From Burkholderia sp. L27(2015) (GTDB lineage: Bacteria > Pseudomonadota > Gammaproteobacteria > Burkholderiales > Burkholderiaceae), in assembly GCF_009765705.1 (NCBI RefSeq), contig NZ_LMUX01000007.1, positions 184,888-248,887 of the forward strand: DNA of 64,000 nucleotides, written 5' to 3'. The notes below the pieces were generated by a model. That model ran no database searches, was not told where the DNA came from, and saw nothing but the letters and a program-made list of their open reading frames with translations. The translations under genes were made by a program, and so were the position numbers. Every line of letters starts with the position of its first letter. The first letter of the stretch is position 1. Shown piece after piece: positions 7,567 to 17,723 of the stretch.

Positions 7567-8009
7567 TTGTAGATGTGTTCCGGGTCTTTAAGCACCGCGT
7601 CTACCGTGACCCAGGTACCGTTTTCAAATTTACGAAAAAAACACGAATGCCGCCCGGTGTGGCAGGCGATGCCCGACACTTGGTCGACTTTCAGTATCAC
7701 CACGTCGGCGTCGCAATCGATACGCACTTCATGCACATTCTGCACGTGTCCAGACTCTTCGCCTTTGAACCAGAGCCGATTGCGCGAGCGCGACCAATAG
7801 ACAGCGCGCCCGAGTTCCAGCGTTTTCTGCAGCGCTTCGCGGTTCATCCACGCGAACATCAGCACGTCGTTGCTGCCGTGTTCCTGCGCGATCACCGGCA
7901 CCAGTCCCTGGTGGTCCCATTTGATCTCTTCGAGCCACGGGGTCGCGGTGTTACCCGCAGTGCCCCCCGCAGTGCCCCCTTGTGTCGCACTTATTGCCGA
8001 ATTCGTCAT
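7563..8009 (-). CDS. hisI: Phosphoribosyl-AMP cyclohydrolase
   Basis: Third step of histidine biosynthesis: opens the purine ring of phosphoribosyl-AMP. It is a zinc and magnesium enzyme. The 148-residue protein has the core from about residue 25 ([19 protein letters not shown]), the [12 protein letters not shown] helix, DCDADV, and the Cys-containing [13 protein letters not shown] segment that binds zinc. Residues 11-22 are three tetrapeptides (GGTA, GGTA, GNTA) encoded by a 12-bp repeat, an extension upstream of the normal core. Overlaps hisE by 4 bp. Confidence 0.97.
   Translation of the reverse strand: MTNSAISATQGGTAGGTAGNTATPWLEEIKWDHQGLVPVIAQEHGSNDVLMFAWMNREALQKTLELGRAVYWSRSRNRLWFKGEESGHVQNVHEVRIDCDADVVILKVDQVSGIACHTGRHSCFFRKFENGTWVTVDAVLKDPEHIYK
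7944..7979. repeat. 12-bp tandem repeat, 3 units (in hisI 5' end)
   Basis: Two identical 12-bp units (7956-7967 and 7968-7979, CGCAGTGCCCCC) and one diverged unit (7944-7955, CGCGGTGTTACC) encode the GGTA tetrapeptides at the HisI N-terminus. Confidence 0.8.
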
Positions 8010-8010
8010 C

Positions 8011-8784
8011 TCACATCCTCACCGAAATGCCCTGCCCGGCCATGAATTGCTTGGCTTCGACTATGGTGTGTTGGCCATAGTGAAAAATGCTCGCTGCCAA
8101 TACCGCGTCCGCACGCCCTTGGGTAATGCCGTCGGCCAGATCCTGCAGGCCGCCCACGCCGCCCGACGCAATCACCGGCACCGACACGGCGTCCGATACC
8201 GCGCGCGTGAGCGCCAGATCGAAGCCGCTTTTGGTGCCGTCGCGATCCATGCTGGTCAGCAGAATTTCCCCCGCACCCAGCCGCGTCATATTGCGCGCCC
8301 ATTCAATCACGTCCAGCCCGGTCGGCTTGCGCCCGCCATGCGTGAACACTTCCCAGCGCAGCGGCTCGCCGTCGGCCGAAACGCGTTTTGCGTCGATTGC
8401 CACCACGATACATTGTGAACCGTATTTGGCGCTGGCCTCGCCCACCAGTTCCGGGCGGCTCACGGCCGCCGAATTGATGCTGATCTTATCGGCGCCGGCA
8501 TTGAGCAACCGGCGCACATCCTCGACCGCGCGCACACCACCACCGACAGTCAGCGGAATAAACACCTGCGAAGCGACCGCCTCGATAATGGGCAAAATCA
8601 GATCGCGATTGTCCGAGCTGGCCGTGATATCGAGGAAGGTCAGCTCATCGGCGCCTTCGCCGTCATAGCGCCGTGCGATCTCAACCGGGTCGCCCGCGTC
8701 GCGTAACTCGAGGAAATTGACACCTTTGACGACGCGACCGGCGTTGACGTCCAGACAAGGGATGATGCGTTTAGCGAGAGCCAT
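8011..8784 (-). CDS. hisF: Imidazole glycerol phosphate synthase cyclase subunit
   Basis: Cyclase half of IGP synthase. Uses ammonia from HisH to convert PRFAR into imidazole glycerol phosphate and AICAR. The 257-residue (beta/alpha)8 barrel has the two catalytic Asp positions in [12 protein letters not shown] (D11) and VVAIDAKRV (D130 region), plus the phosphate-binding loops TVGGGVR and VIASGGVG. It lies immediately before hisI (1 bp apart) and after a 190-bp gap from hisA, the longest gap of the his operon apart from the marC flank. Confidence 0.98.
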   Translation of the reverse strand: MALAKRIIPCLDVNAGRVVKGVNFLELRDAGDPVEIARRYDGEGADELTFLDITASSDNRDLILPIIEAVASQVFIPLTVGGGVRAVEDVRRLLNAGADKISINSAAVSRPELVGEASAKYGSQCIVVAIDAKRVSADGEPLRWEVFTHGGRKPTGLDVIEWARNMTRLGAGEILLTSMDRDGTKSGFDLALTRAVSDAVSVPVIASGGVGGLQDLADGITQGRADAVLAASIFHYGQHTIVEAKQFMAGQGISVRM

Positions 8785-8974
8785 GGGATAAGCGCCGTAT
8801 ATTCAGTGCGGTTCAGTGCAGTTCGGTCGAGTCGGGAGCCGTTGCCGCTTGGCCGTTATCTGCAGGCCCGGCGGTACTTGCGCGCGGCCGGGGTTCAGCG
8901 AAGCGGGGCACGGCTCGTGGCAGGTAGCGAGCAGGGGGGTAGGCCTACCCGCCACCCACCCGCCGCGCTAGGGC

Positions 8975-9718
8975 TTACGCCGGCTTGAGCTCGTCCGCGC
9001 GGCTTTGCGCGGCGGTGAAATTGAGGTCGCCCGAGTAAATGGCCCGGCCGCAGATCACGCCTTCGACACCATCATCCTCGACGCCGCACAGCGCGTCGAT
9101 GTCAGCCAGGTTCGACAGGCCACCACTGGCGATCACCGGGATCTTGACCGCTTGAGCGAGACGCACGGTCGCTTCGATGTTGATGCCTTGCAGCATCCCG
9201 TCGCGGCCGATGTCGGTGTACACGATCGCTTCGCAACCATAATCCTCGAACTTGCGGCCGAGATCGATCACTTCATGCCCCGTCAGCTTGCTCCAGCCGT
9301 CGGTCGCCACTTTGCCATCCTTGGCGTCGAGGCCCACGATGATATGGCCGCCGAACGCCGTGCAGGCATCCTGCAAAAAGCCAGGATTCTTGACCGCAGC
9401 AGTCCCGATGATCACGTAAGCAAGGCCGTCGTCGAGATAGCGTTCGATCGTGTTCAGATCGCGTATGCCACCGCCGAGCTGCACCGGAATTTCAGCGCCG
9501 ACTTCTTCAATAATCGCGCGGATGGCCGCCTCGTTGCGCGGTTTGCCGGCGAAAGCGCCGTTCAGGTCTACCAAATGCAGGCGACGTGCGCCCTGATCGA
9601 CCCAGTGACGGGCCATGGCAGCCGGATCTTCTGAGAATACCGTCGCCTGGTCCATATCGCCCTGTTTCAGGCGTACGCAGTGACCGTCTTTGAGATCGAT
9701 GGCCGGAATGAGCAACAT
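8975..9718 (-). CDS. hisA: ProFAR isomerase
   Basis: Fourth enzyme of the pathway: Amadori rearrangement of ProFAR to PRFAR, the substrate of HisHF. The 247-residue half-barrel-duplicated TIM barrel starts [21 protein letters not shown] with the first catalytic Asp, and the second is in [20 protein letters not shown] and VIASGGLSN are the phosphate-binding loops. It lies between hisH and hisF in the operon. Confidence 0.98.
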   Translation of the reverse strand: MLLIPAIDLKDGHCVRLKQGDMDQATVFSEDPAAMARHWVDQGARRLHLVDLNGAFAGKPRNEAAIRAIIEEVGAEIPVQLGGGIRDLNTIERYLDDGLAYVIIGTAAVKNPGFLQDACTAFGGHIIVGLDAKDGKVATDGWSKLTGHEVIDLGRKFEDYGCEAIVYTDIGRDGMLQGINIEATVRLAQAVKIPVIASGGLSNLADIDALCGVEDDGVEGVICGRAIYSGDLNFTAAQSRADELKPA

Positions 9719-9864
9719 AGCAATCGTGCTTTTATCGGGAGTTATTCATTCGGAGAACAGCGCTTGCTGTCTAACGGCAAGACACCTCTCCTCGCTTGGG
9801 AACGCTCGCTCATTATACGTGCGTGCACCGATTCCGGACGCTGGCCGCTGCTCAGCAATATCCA

Positions 9865-10506
9865 TTAGGGGCGCCATTGGGCGAAATTACGGTATAACTG
9901 CAATCCCGCCTCGGCGCTTTTCTCGGGGTGAAACTGCGTTGCAAAGATGTTAGCTTGCGCCACCGCCGACGTAAAGGCGGCGCCGTAGACCGTTACCCCT
10001 GCAGTATTGCTCGTTTGCGCGGGCGCCACGTAATAACTATGCACAAAATAGAAAAAACTATCGTCGGGAATGCCTTCCCACAGCGGATGAGACTGAACCT
10101 GGCGCACTCGGTTCCAACCCATTTGCGGCACCTTGAAGCGTGAGCCGTCGTCTTGGACCTGGCCTTCGAGCTCGAACTTGAGCACTTTGCCGGGCATCAG
10201 GCCCAAACCCGGGGTATCGCCCTCGGAGCTCCAGTCGAACAGCATCTGCTCGCCCACGCACACGCCCAGCATCGGCTTGCTGCGCGCGGCCGTCAATACG
10301 GCCTCCTGCAACCCCGATTCGCGCAGGCAGCGCATGCAGTCGGGCATGGCACCCTGGCCCGGCAGTACAACTCGATCGGCCGCATGAATCGCCGCCGGAT
10401 CGCTGACGATGGCGACATCGGCGTCGGGTGCAGCGTGGCGCAGCGCCTGCGCCACCGAGCGCAGATTGCCCATTCCGTAATCAACAATTGCGATTGAAGT
10501 CTTCAT
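9865..10506 (-). CDS. hisH: Imidazole glycerol phosphate synthase glutaminase subunit
   Basis: Class I glutamine amidotransferase that delivers ammonia to HisF. The 213-residue protein starts [18 protein letters not shown] at 10506. The catalytic Cys is C83 in [10 protein letters not shown], and the His/Glu pair is H193/E195 in QFHPEKSA. An upstream in-frame start at 10641 would overlap marC and add unrelated sequence, so it is not used. Confidence 0.98.
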   Translation of the reverse strand: MKTSIAIVDYGMGNLRSVAQALRHAAPDADVAIVSDPAAIHAADRVVLPGQGAMPDCMRCLRESGLQEAVLTAARSKPMLGVCVGEQMLFDWSSEGDTPGLGLMPGKVLKFELEGQVQDDGSRFKVPQMGWNRVRQVQSHPLWEGIPDDSFFYFVHSYYVAPAQTSNTAGVTVYGAAFTSAVAQANIFATQFHPEKSAEAGLQLYRNFAQWRP

Positions 10507-10523
10507 TTGATGCTCATAACGAT

Positions 10524-11144
10524 TTAGCCAAGTATCGGTAACAACACCTTGAGGCCGTCGACCATGAACTCCACGGCTAGAGCTGCCAGCACCAGACCCA
10601 TCAACCGAGTGGCGATGTTGATGCCGGTGCGCCCAATCCAAAGCGCGATCTGCTCGGCCAGATGCAGCGCGCCGTACACAACCAGCCCCAGGGCTACGCC
10701 GATCGCCACCAGGCCGAACGATTGATACCAGTGCGCGGCCTTCTCGGAATAAATGATCACCGTGCTGATGGTGCCCGGTCCGGTGAGCAGCGGGATCGCC
10801 AGCGGTACGACGGCAATACTGTTCTTGAATTCCGCCTCGGTCTTTTCTTCAGCGGTCGCCCGCGTATTGCCGACCTGCGCGTTGAGCATGTTGATGGCCA
10901 TTAGCAGCATGATAACGCCGCCGCCCACTTCGAGTGAGCCCACCGAAATGCCAAAAAATTCGATGATCTTCTGACCCAGCAGCGCCGATATGGCCACCAC
11001 GCAAACCACGGAGATCGAAGCAATCTTGATCGTGTGCTTTTGCTCGGCGTTGGTCATCGAGCCAGTCAGGCTCAGGAATATAGGAATCGCGCCGATCGGA
11101 TTGATCAGCGCCAACAGGGACACAAACGTTTTAACGAAATCCAT
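10524..11144 (-). CDS. MarC-family integral membrane protein
   Basis: Multi-pass inner-membrane protein of the MarC/UPF0056 family. The biochemical function is not established; despite the name, E. coli MarC is not a proven multidrug transporter. The 206-residue product starts [26 protein letters not shown], and shows about six hydrophobic helices, including the family NPIGAIPIF and [13 protein letters not shown] motifs. The ATG at 11144 matches the family start; a TTG 8 codons upstream is possible. It lies inside the his operon between hisB and hisH, an arrangement shared by Burkholderia, with no evident histidine role. Confidence 0.93.
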   Translation of the reverse strand: MDFVKTFVSLLALINPIGAIPIFLSLTGSMTNAEQKHTIKIASISVVCVVAISALLGQKIIEFFGISVGSLEVGGGVIMLLMAINMLNAQVGNTRATAEEKTEAEFKNSIAVVPLAIPLLTGPGTISTVIIYSEKAAHWYQSFGLVAIGVALGLVVYGALHLAEQIALWIGRTGINIATRLMGLVLAALAVEFMVDGLKVLLPILG

Positions 11145-11355
11145 CGATCGGCACGAAGAGGCAGGCAACAGGCTCGACTACGGCGTCATCCGGTACCGAT
11201 GCGCGCCAATCGCACTAACAGGTGTGCAGCGATCACGGTACGAAGCAATATAAATCGGTATGAATGACGTCTTGGTAAAACGGACCCGACATGCACCGGG
11301 CGTAGACAGCGGGCGTAGACTCACGCCGCAATTCGCGGCACACCCGGCTGCATGC

Positions 11356-11943
11356 TTAAAGCGAACCTTTGGTCGAAGGAATCTGGCCCGCCGCACGTTC
11401 ATCGATCTCGACAGCCATGCGCAATGCACGGCCGAAGGCCTTGAACGAGGTTTCGAGCTGATGGTGCGCGTTGATGCCGCGCAAGTTGTCGATGTGCAGC
11501 GTCACGGCGGCGTGATTGACAAAACCGCGGAAGAATTCGATGCTCAGGTCGACGTCAAAGGTCCCCACCCGGGCGCGCGTAAACGGCACGTTGAATTCGA
11601 GCAGCGGCCGGCCGGAGAAGTCGATCACCACGCGGGTCAGCGCTTCGTCCAGCGGTACGTAGGAATGCCCATAGCGCACGATGCCTTTTTTGTCGCCGAC
11701 GGCTTTGGCCACGGCTTGGCCCAGCGTGATACCGACGTCTTCCACGGTATGGTGATCGTCGATCTGGACGTCACCCGTGGCTTCGACTTCGAGGTCGATC
11801 ATGCCGTGACGCGCAATTTGGTCCAGCATATGGTCGAGGAAGGGCACGCCGGTGTTGAGCTTTTGCACTCCGGTGCCATCCAGATTCAATTTGATCCGAA
11901 TCTGGGTTTCGTTGGTGTTGCGTACCACTTCCGCTATGCGCAT
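11356..11943 (-). CDS. hisB: Imidazoleglycerol-phosphate dehydratase
   Basis: Sixth step of histidine biosynthesis: dehydration of IGP to imidazole acetol phosphate. It is a manganese enzyme. The 195-residue monofunctional form (no phosphatase domain) contains the paired metal-binding boxes [27 protein letters not shown] and the second-half [18 protein letters not shown]. The ATG at 11943 ([13 protein letters not shown]) gives the standard length; an ATG 7 codons upstream is possible. Confidence 0.98.
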   Translation of the reverse strand: MRIAEVVRNTNETQIRIKLNLDGTGVQKLNTGVPFLDHMLDQIARHGMIDLEVEATGDVQIDDHHTVEDVGITLGQAVAKAVGDKKGIVRYGHSYVPLDEALTRVVIDFSGRPLLEFNVPFTRARVGTFDVDLSIEFFRGFVNHAAVTLHIDNLRGINAHHQLETSFKAFGRALRMAVEIDERAAGQIPSTKGSL

Positions 11944-12003
11944 CTCTTTACCTTGATAGTGCACTCAATTATTTCGATCCTGCATTTTGATTACCGCGCC
12001 TGG

Positions 12004-13083
12004 CTAGGACCCAATCCGCAGTGCCGCGCGCAAAGCCGCCAGCATTTGATCATTTTCGTCAGGCGTCCCCACCGTCAGGCGCAGGCAATTTGCAATCAAT
12101 GCATGCATTTTACTCACGTTTTTGACTAGAATCCCTGCCGCGCGCAATGCTTCGAACGTGGCGCTCGCGTCAGGCAGGCGTACCAGCACGAAATTACCGG
12201 CGCTCGGGAATACCGTTACGCCCGGCATTTCGGCCAGCGCAGCAAGCAGGCGCTCGCGCTCGGCACGCAACTCGGCGGCCTGGGCATCGAGGACGTCGAC
12301 ATGATCGAGCAGGAAATCGGCGGTGGCCTGGGTCAGCACGTTGATGTTGTAAGGAGGCCGCACTTTATCGAGTTCCGACACCCACTCGGCGCGTCCGGCC
12401 AGATAACCGAGCCGAATCCCGGCCAGGCCCAACTTCGACACGGTGCGCATCACCACCACATTGGGGAACTCGGCCGCACGCGGCATCCAAGTGCGTGAGG
12501 CGAATGGCTGGTAGGCCTCGTCGATCACCACCAGCGCATCGGGCGCGGCGGCAATCACCTGTTCGATCGCGCCATCGTCGAATAAGGCGCCGGTCGGGTT
12601 GTTCGGGTAGGCGAGGTAGATCACGGCGGGCCGATGCGTGGCGATTGCGGCGAGCATCGCCGGCATATCGAGTTGCAGGTCGGGGCGCACCGCAACGCCG
12701 ACAAATTCGACGTTCGCGAACTGCGCGGACATCTGATACATCACGAAGCCCGGCAGCGGCGCGAGTATTTTCGCACCGGGTTTGGCGCACGCGACCGAGA
12801 TCATGCTGATGATTTCGTCCGAGCCGTTGCCCAGCAAAATCTCGCATTGCGCGGGCACCTTCATGACGCGCCGGATTTTCTCGATCAGCGCGGCCGGACG
12901 CGGCTCGGGATAACGATTGAGCGCGACATCGGCCAGACGCTGCCCCAGTTGCGCGGCAAGCGGCGCCGGCAGCGTGTAGGGATTTTCCATTGCGTCGAGC
13001 TTGATCAGGCCGGTAGCGTCAGCCACGGCATAGCTGGACATCGCCAGTACGTCGGCACGGATGATTTTTTGCACAATACTCAT
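12004..13083 (-). CDS. hisC: Histidinol-phosphate aminotransferase
   Basis: Seventh step: PLP-dependent transamination of imidazole acetol phosphate with glutamate to histidinol phosphate. The 359-residue fold-type I aminotransferase has the substrate loop [11 protein letters not shown], the GNGSDEII helix, YPNNPTG, the cofactor Asp in [10 protein letters not shown], and the PLP lysine in [15 protein letters not shown]. It sits between hisD and hisB. Confidence 0.98.
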   Translation of the reverse strand: MSIVQKIIRADVLAMSSYAVADATGLIKLDAMENPYTLPAPLAAQLGQRLADVALNRYPEPRPAALIEKIRRVMKVPAQCEILLGNGSDEIISMISVACAKPGAKILAPLPGFVMYQMSAQFANVEFVGVAVRPDLQLDMPAMLAAIATHRPAVIYLAYPNNPTGALFDDGAIEQVIAAAPDALVVIDEAYQPFASRTWMPRAAEFPNVVVMRTVSKLGLAGIRLGYLAGRAEWVSELDKVRPPYNINVLTQATADFLLDHVDVLDAQAAELRAERERLLAALAEMPGVTVFPSAGNFVLVRLPDASATFEALRAAGILVKNVSKMHALIANCLRLTVGTPDENDQMLAALRAALRIGS

Positions 13084-13107
13084 TGCGGGCTCGATTTATT
13101 AGGGGGC

Positions 13108-14421
13108 CTATTTCAACCGAAATTCGGCGCTGCGCGCATGCGCCTGCAAGCCTTCGCCGTAAGCCAGTTCGATGGCGATTTCGCCCAGGGTCTGCGCACC
13201 TTCGGCACTGACTTCGATCAAACTGGAGCGTTTGATGAAATCGTACACGCCCAGTGGCGACGAAAAACGTGCAGTGCGCGAGGTCGGCAGCACATGATTC
13301 GGACCCGCGCAATAATCGCCCAGGCTCTCGCTGGAAAAACGGCCGAGAAAAATCGCGCCCGCATGACGTATCAGTTGCAACCAGTGCTGCGGGTTCAATG
13401 CCGAAATTTCCAGATGCTCCGGCGCAATATCGTTGACGATTGCACAGGCCTCTTCCATATCGCGCACCTTGATCAGCGCGCCCCGGTTCTGCAGCGAGGT
13501 GCGGATCACTTCGGCGCGCGGCATTTCGTCGATCAACGCATCGATTGCCGCCTGAACCTGTGCAATAAAGGCATTGTCGGGACACAACAGGATCGACTGA
13601 GCCAATTCATCGTGTTCGGCTTGCGAGAACAGATCCATCGCAACCCAACGTGGATCGGTCGTGCCGTCGCAAACCACCAGGATTTCGGACGGGCCGGCAA
13701 TCATGTCGATGCCGACAGTACCGAACACGCGGCGCTTGGCCGACGCCACATAGGCATTGCCGGGCCCGACGATCTTGTCGACCGGCGGAACCGTGTCCGT
13801 ACCATACGCCAGCGCACCAACCGCCTGTGCGCCGCCGATGGTAAAGACCCGGTCGACGCCGGCGATCAAGGCCGCAGCCAGCACGAGTTCGTTTTTGACG
13901 CCATTGGGCGTAGGCACCACCATGATAATTTCGCGCACGCCGGCCACTCGGGCGGGAATCGCATTCATCAGCACCGATGACGGATACGCTGCCTTGCCGC
14001 CCGGAACATAAATACCGACGCGATCGACGGGCGTCACTTTCTGACCCAACAGCGTGCCATCCGCTTCGGTGTAATGCCACGAGTGCGTGCCGCACTCGAG
14101 TTTCTGCTTCTCGTGATACGCCTGTACGCGCGCAGCCGCCGCCTCGAGCGCCGCACGGCGCTTGGGCTCCAGCCCATCCAGCGCCGCTTGCAGTTCTGCT
14201 TGCGGCAGTTCGAGCGCGGCCACACTGTGCGCTTCGAGCTTGTCGAAGCGGTGCGTGTAGTCGAGCACTGCGGCATCGCCGCGCGTTTTCACGTCGGCGA
14301 GAATCTGCGCAACCGAGCGCTCGATGGCTTCATCCTCGCTCGCTTCGAACGCCAGTACGGCTCTTAGCGCCGTATTGAAACCATCGTCGCTGGAATCGAG
14401 TTTTCGAATTTGAATAGTCAT
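13108..14421 (-). CDS. hisD: Histidinol dehydrogenase
   Basis: Last two steps of the pathway: NAD-dependent oxidation of histidinol to histidine via the aldehyde, with zinc. The 437-residue protein has [20 protein letters not shown], the signature block around [18 protein letters not shown] with its zinc-binding Gln/His, and the catalytic AGPSEILV and GPNHVLPTS segments. It is full length and lies between hisG and hisC. Confidence 0.98.
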   Translation of the reverse strand: MTIQIRKLDSSDDGFNTALRAVLAFEASEDEAIERSVAQILADVKTRGDAAVLDYTHRFDKLEAHSVAALELPQAELQAALDGLEPKRRAALEAAAARVQAYHEKQKLECGTHSWHYTEADGTLLGQKVTPVDRVGIYVPGGKAAYPSSVLMNAIPARVAGVREIIMVVPTPNGVKNELVLAAALIAGVDRVFTIGGAQAVGALAYGTDTVPPVDKIVGPGNAYVASAKRRVFGTVGIDMIAGPSEILVVCDGTTDPRWVAMDLFSQAEHDELAQSILLCPDNAFIAQVQAAIDALIDEMPRAEVIRTSLQNRGALIKVRDMEEACAIVNDIAPEHLEISALNPQHWLQLIRHAGAIFLGRFSSESLGDYCAGPNHVLPTSRTARFSSPLGVYDFIKRSSLIEVSAEGAQTLGEIAIELAYGEGLQAHARSAEFRLK

Positions 14422-14505
14422 ACCGAAATCCGTTGGCCATACGGCCCAGTGTGCTGCCGGAACCCAGTCCAGACACAGCGATACGACTGATGTACACGAC
14501 TCCTA

Positions 14506-15279
14506 TCAGTCAGTGGCGCGCTTTTGCTTCAGGTCCTGCTCCGAGTCCTGCCCCTGCGCCGCCCGCCCGAACGCGTCGAGGAACGGCTGCAGCGCGTCGC
14601 GCTTGAGTTTGAGCGCCGCCTGATTCACGATCAGGCGCGAAGAAATTTCCATGATCTGCTCGACCTCGACCAGGTTGTTCGCGCGCAGCGTGCCGCCCGA
14701 ACTGACCAGATCGACGATGGCATCGGCCAAGCCAACCAATGGCGCGAGCTCCATCGAACCATACAGCTTGATCAGGTCGACGTGCACGCCTTTGGCGGCA
14801 AAATGCTCACGCGCGCAATGCAAATACTTGGTGGCAACGCGCAGACGCGCGCCCTGTTGCACCGCGCTGGCATAGTCGAACCCGCGCTGCACCGCCACCG
14901 ACATGCGGCAATGCGCGATATTCAAATCGATGGGCTGGTACAGCCCCGCGCCGCCGTGCTCGAGCAGTACATCCTTACCGGCCACGCCGAAATCGGCGGC
15001 GCCGTACTGTACATAAGTCGGCACGTCGCTAGCCCGCACCACGATCACGCGCAGATTGGGCGACGTGGTCGGCAAAATCAGCTTGCGCGACGTTTCCGGA
15101 TCCTCGGTCACTTCCACGCCGGCGGCTGCCAGCAACGGCGCCGTCTCTTCGAAGATGCGCCCTTTCGACAGGGCCAGCGTGAGTTGGACACCCCGCTGTA
15201 CTCCCTGCTGCTCGCCCCGCTGTTCGCCCCGTTCGTCATCCCGCGGCTCATCCAGTCGCTCACCCCGGACTGCGCTCAT
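14506..15279 (-). CDS. hisG: ATP phosphoribosyltransferase, short form, with repeat-encoded N-terminal extension
   Basis: First, feedback-controlled step of histidine synthesis. Short-form HisG lacks the regulatory C-terminal domain and needs HisZ, which is not in this window. The core begins at [12 protein letters not shown] (residue 34) and includes the PRPP-binding [22 protein letters not shown] segment. In place of the usual few residues, the start codon is followed by seven tetrapeptides ([28 protein letters not shown]) encoded by a 12-bp repeat. The start ATG overlaps the murA stop (ATGA). No internal ATG allows a shorter normal start near the core. Confidence 0.96.
   Translation of the reverse strand: MSAVRGERLDEPRDDERGEQRGEQQGVQRGVQLTLALSKGRIFEETAPLLAAAGVEVTEDPETSRKLILPTTSPNLRVIVVRASDVPTYVQYGAADFGVAGKDVLLEHGGAGLYQPIDLNIAHCRMSVAVQRGFDYASAVQQGARLRVATKYLHCAREHFAAKGVHVDLIKLYGSMELAPLVGLADAIVDLVSSGGTLRANNLVEVEQIMEISSRLIVNQAALKLKRDALQPFLDAFGRAAQGQDSEQDLKQKRATD
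15181..15264. repeat. 12-bp tandem repeat, 7 units (5' end of hisG)
   Basis: Seven contiguous 12-bp units, each ending on a codon boundary, encode the HisG N-terminal tetrapeptides. On the coding strand the best-conserved are GGCGAACAGCGG (15217-15228), GGCGAGCAGCAG and GGAGTACAGCGG; the outer units are more diverged. Confidence 0.88.
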
Positions 15280-16670
15280 GCATCGTCTCCCGCGTTGATA
15301 GTCGTGTCGCCGTGCACCCGGCGCACCTGCGCACCGACGCCGCAGAGCTTCTCCTCCATGCGATCGTAACCGCGATCGAGGTGATAAATACGGTCGATCA
15401 GGGTCTCACCGTCGGCGATCAGGCCCGCGATCACCAGGCTCGCCGAGGCGCGCAAGTCGGTCGCCATGACTTTGGCGCCCGATAGGCGGTCCACACCATG
15501 CACGAACGCGGTGTTGCCGTCGATCAGCACGTTGGCTCCGAGCCGATTCAACTCCTGGACATGCATGAACCGATTTTCGAAAATCGTTTCGATCGCCTGC
15601 GAAGTGCCATCCGCAATGGCGTTCAACGCCATGAACTGCGCCTGCATGTCGGTCGGGAATGCGGGATATTCGGATGTGCGAAAGCTGGTTGCAATCGGCC
15701 GCTTGTTCATTGCCACGCGAATCCAGTCGTCACCCAGCGTGAGGCCGACTCCGGCTTCGCGTAATTTTTCCAGCAAGGCGTCCAGCAAATCGGGGCGCAC
15801 ATTGCGCAACGTGACATCGCCCCCAGCGGCCGCTACCGCGCACAGGAACGTGCCCGCTTCAATTCGATCGGGAATCACGGAATGCGTGGCGCCATGCAGG
15901 CGCTCGACACCCTGAATCGCCAAACGTGCCGTGCCGATGCCATCGATCTTAGCGCCCATTGCGACCAGCAGGTTGGCGAGGTCGGTCACTTCCGGCTCGC
16001 GCGCGGCGTTCTCGATCACAGTCTCGCCCTCGGCCAGAGTCGCCGCCATCAACAGGTTCTCGGTCCCGGTGACTGTGATCATGTCGGTGACAATCAACGT
16101 GCCTTGGAGCCGCTTGGCACGCGCTTCAATATAGCCGTGCTCGATTGAAATCTCCGCGCCCATCGCCTGCAAACCCTTGATGTGCTGGTCGACCGGGCGC
16201 GCGCCTATCGCGCAACCACCGGGCAGCGACACCCGCGCGTGACCGAAACGCGCCAACAACGGGCCCAGCACCAAAATCGACGCGCGCATGGTTTTCACCA
16301 GCTCGTACGGCGCAACGGGGTCATTGACCTGGCTGCCGTCGAGCGTAATCTCGTGACCGCTCGCTTGCGCGCGCATGCCCATTTGGGTCAGCAGTTTGAG
16401 CGTCGTGCGCACGTCCTGCAAATTGGGCACGTTGGTCAGATGGACGAGATCGCTCGTCAAAAGACCCGCGCAAAGGATAGGCAACGCGGCGTTTTTTGCG
16501 CCGGAGACGGTGATTTCACCCGCCAACCGCTGCCCGCCCTGTATAACCAGTTTGTCCATGAATTGTTTCGCTTCTGCTACCGTTTGCGGCGCATGCGCAA
16601 CCGCGTTTGTTGCAAGCGATCCCACTGCCGGGCCTGCGCCTGCATCTCGAATACTTTCTGTAATTCTCAC
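15276..16670 (-). CDS. murA: UDP-N-acetylglucosamine 1-carboxyvinyltransferase
   Basis: First committed step of peptidoglycan synthesis: enolpyruvyl transfer from PEP to UDP-GlcNAc, in the cytoplasm, and the fosfomycin target. The inside-out alpha/beta barrel core starts at [16 protein letters not shown], with the catalytic Cys in [14 protein letters not shown] and the conserved FPTDMQAQ segment. The 464-residue start carries 37 residues before MDKLV; the ATG at 16559 would give the E. coli-like start. Burkholderia homologues commonly have such a leader, so I keep the longer form. Its stop overlaps hisG. Confidence 0.96.
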   Translation of the reverse strand: MRITESIRDAGAGPAVGSLATNAVAHAPQTVAEAKQFMDKLVIQGGQRLAGEITVSGAKNAALPILCAGLLTSDLVHLTNVPNLQDVRTTLKLLTQMGMRAQASGHEITLDGSQVNDPVAPYELVKTMRASILVLGPLLARFGHARVSLPGGCAIGARPVDQHIKGLQAMGAEISIEHGYIEARAKRLQGTLIVTDMITVTGTENLLMAATLAEGETVIENAAREPEVTDLANLLVAMGAKIDGIGTARLAIQGVERLHGATHSVIPDRIEAGTFLCAVAAAGGDVTLRNVRPDLLDALLEKLREAGVGLTLGDDWIRVAMNKRPIATSFRTSEYPAFPTDMQAQFMALNAIADGTSQAIETIFENRFMHVQELNRLGANVLIDGNTAFVHGVDRLSGAKVMATDLRASASLVIAGLIADGETLIDRIYHLDRGYDRMEEKLCGVGAQVRRVHGDTTINAGDDA

Positions 16671-16699
16671 CGTACGCCTGACTTACTGTTGTTGATACT

Positions 16700-16939
16700 T
16701 TACTTGTTTTGCCATTCGGCAGGAGTCAGCGTTTTCATGCTGAGCGCGTGGATTTCGGCACGCATCCGGTCACCCAGAGCACCGTAAACCAATTGATGTC
16801 GCTTGATCAGCCGCTGCCCCTCGAAGGCAGGGCTCACGATGGTCGCATAAAAATGCTGGCCATCGCCCTCCACTTCGACATGGTCGCACGGCAAGCCGTC
16901 GGCGATATAGCGCTGGATTTGCTCCGGGGTCGGCAACAT
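16700..16939 (-). CDS. ibaG: IbaG/BolA-family protein
   Basis: Small BolA-like protein of the IbaG (YrbA) branch. Relatives bind monothiol glutaredoxins and Fe-S clusters. The 79-residue protein has the BolA beta-alpha fold with DGQHFYATIVSPAFEGQRLIKRH and the invariant RHQLVY helix including the conserved His. Its position between the ABC permease and murA matches the E. coli mla-ibaG-murA arrangement. Confidence 0.93.
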   Translation of the reverse strand: MLPTPEQIQRYIADGLPCDHVEVEGDGQHFYATIVSPAFEGQRLIKRHQLVYGALGDRMRAEIHALSMKTLTPAEWQNK

Positions 16940-16967
16940 GTTGATTCCTTGAAATTAATGACGCAGC

Positions 16968-17723
16968 TTAGTGGCGTAACTTATAACCGCCGGCGAGCAT
17001 GCGGATGGCCAAAATCGCCAGCACGACGCAAAAGCTCGCCACGATCGCCAGGCTATGCAGCGGGTTGATATCGGACTGGCCGAAAAAACCGTAGCGAAAC
17101 CCGTCGATCATGTAGAAAAACGGATTCAGACGCGACACTTCGCGCCACACCGGCGGCAACGAATGCGTCGAATAGAACACGCCCGATAAAAACGTCAGCG
17201 GCATGATCAGGAAGTTCTGGAATGCCGCCAATTGATCGAATTTTTCCGCCCAAATCCCGGCAATCAAGCCCAGCGTGCCGAGAATCGCGGCACCCAGCAC
17301 CGCAAACGCGATGATGTAAAACGGCGCGGCAAAACTCAGCGGCACCAGCCAGACAGTGACAAAGAACACGCCGAACCCGACCGCCAGCCCGCGCGTTAGC
17401 GAACCCAGCGTGTAGGCGAAGAAAATCTCCCAGTGCGACAGCGGCGGCAACAGCATGAACACCAGATTGCCGGTGATTTTCGACTGGATCAACGAGGATG
17501 AAGAATTGGCGAAGGCATTCTGCAGCACGCTCATCATCACCAGGCCCGGAATCAGGAAGCTGGTGTAGGCCACGCCGGGATAAACGTCGACGCGCGTTTG
17601 CAGCGCATGACCGAAAATCGCCAGATACAGCAAAGCCGTAATGATGGGCGCCAGCACGGTCTGGAACGCGACCTTCCAGAACCGCAGCACTTCTTTGTAA
17701 AAGAGCGTCTTGAAACCGATCAT
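16968..17723 (-). CDS. ABC-2 type transporter permease (YadH-like)
   Basis: Integral membrane subunit of an ABC exporter. The 251-residue protein has six hydrophobic segments typical of the ABC-2 family, with the GLVMMSVLQNAFANSSSS and LSGVFYSTHSLPPVW segments found in YadH-like permeases. The start at 17723 (MIGFKTLFYKEVLRFWKV) overlaps the ATPase stop by 4 bp (ATGA). A longer frame up to 17831 is rejected. The substrate is unknown; its place beside mla suggests a lipid or envelope component, which is inference. Confidence 0.93.
   Translation of the reverse strand: MIGFKTLFYKEVLRFWKVAFQTVLAPIITALLYLAIFGHALQTRVDVYPGVAYTSFLIPGLVMMSVLQNAFANSSSSLIQSKITGNLVFMLLPPLSHWEIFFAYTLGSLTRGLAVGFGVFFVTVWLVPLSFAAPFYIIAFAVLGAAILGTLGLIAGIWAEKFDQLAAFQNFLIMPLTFLSGVFYSTHSLPPVWREVSRLNPFFYMIDGFRYGFFGQSDINPLHSLAIVASFCVVLAILAIRMLAGGYKLRH

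Noticed and set aside
12634..13980. 448-codon plus-strand frame opposite hisC and hisD
   Set aside because: Antisense shadow crossing two genuine genes; no ribosome-binding site or family match.
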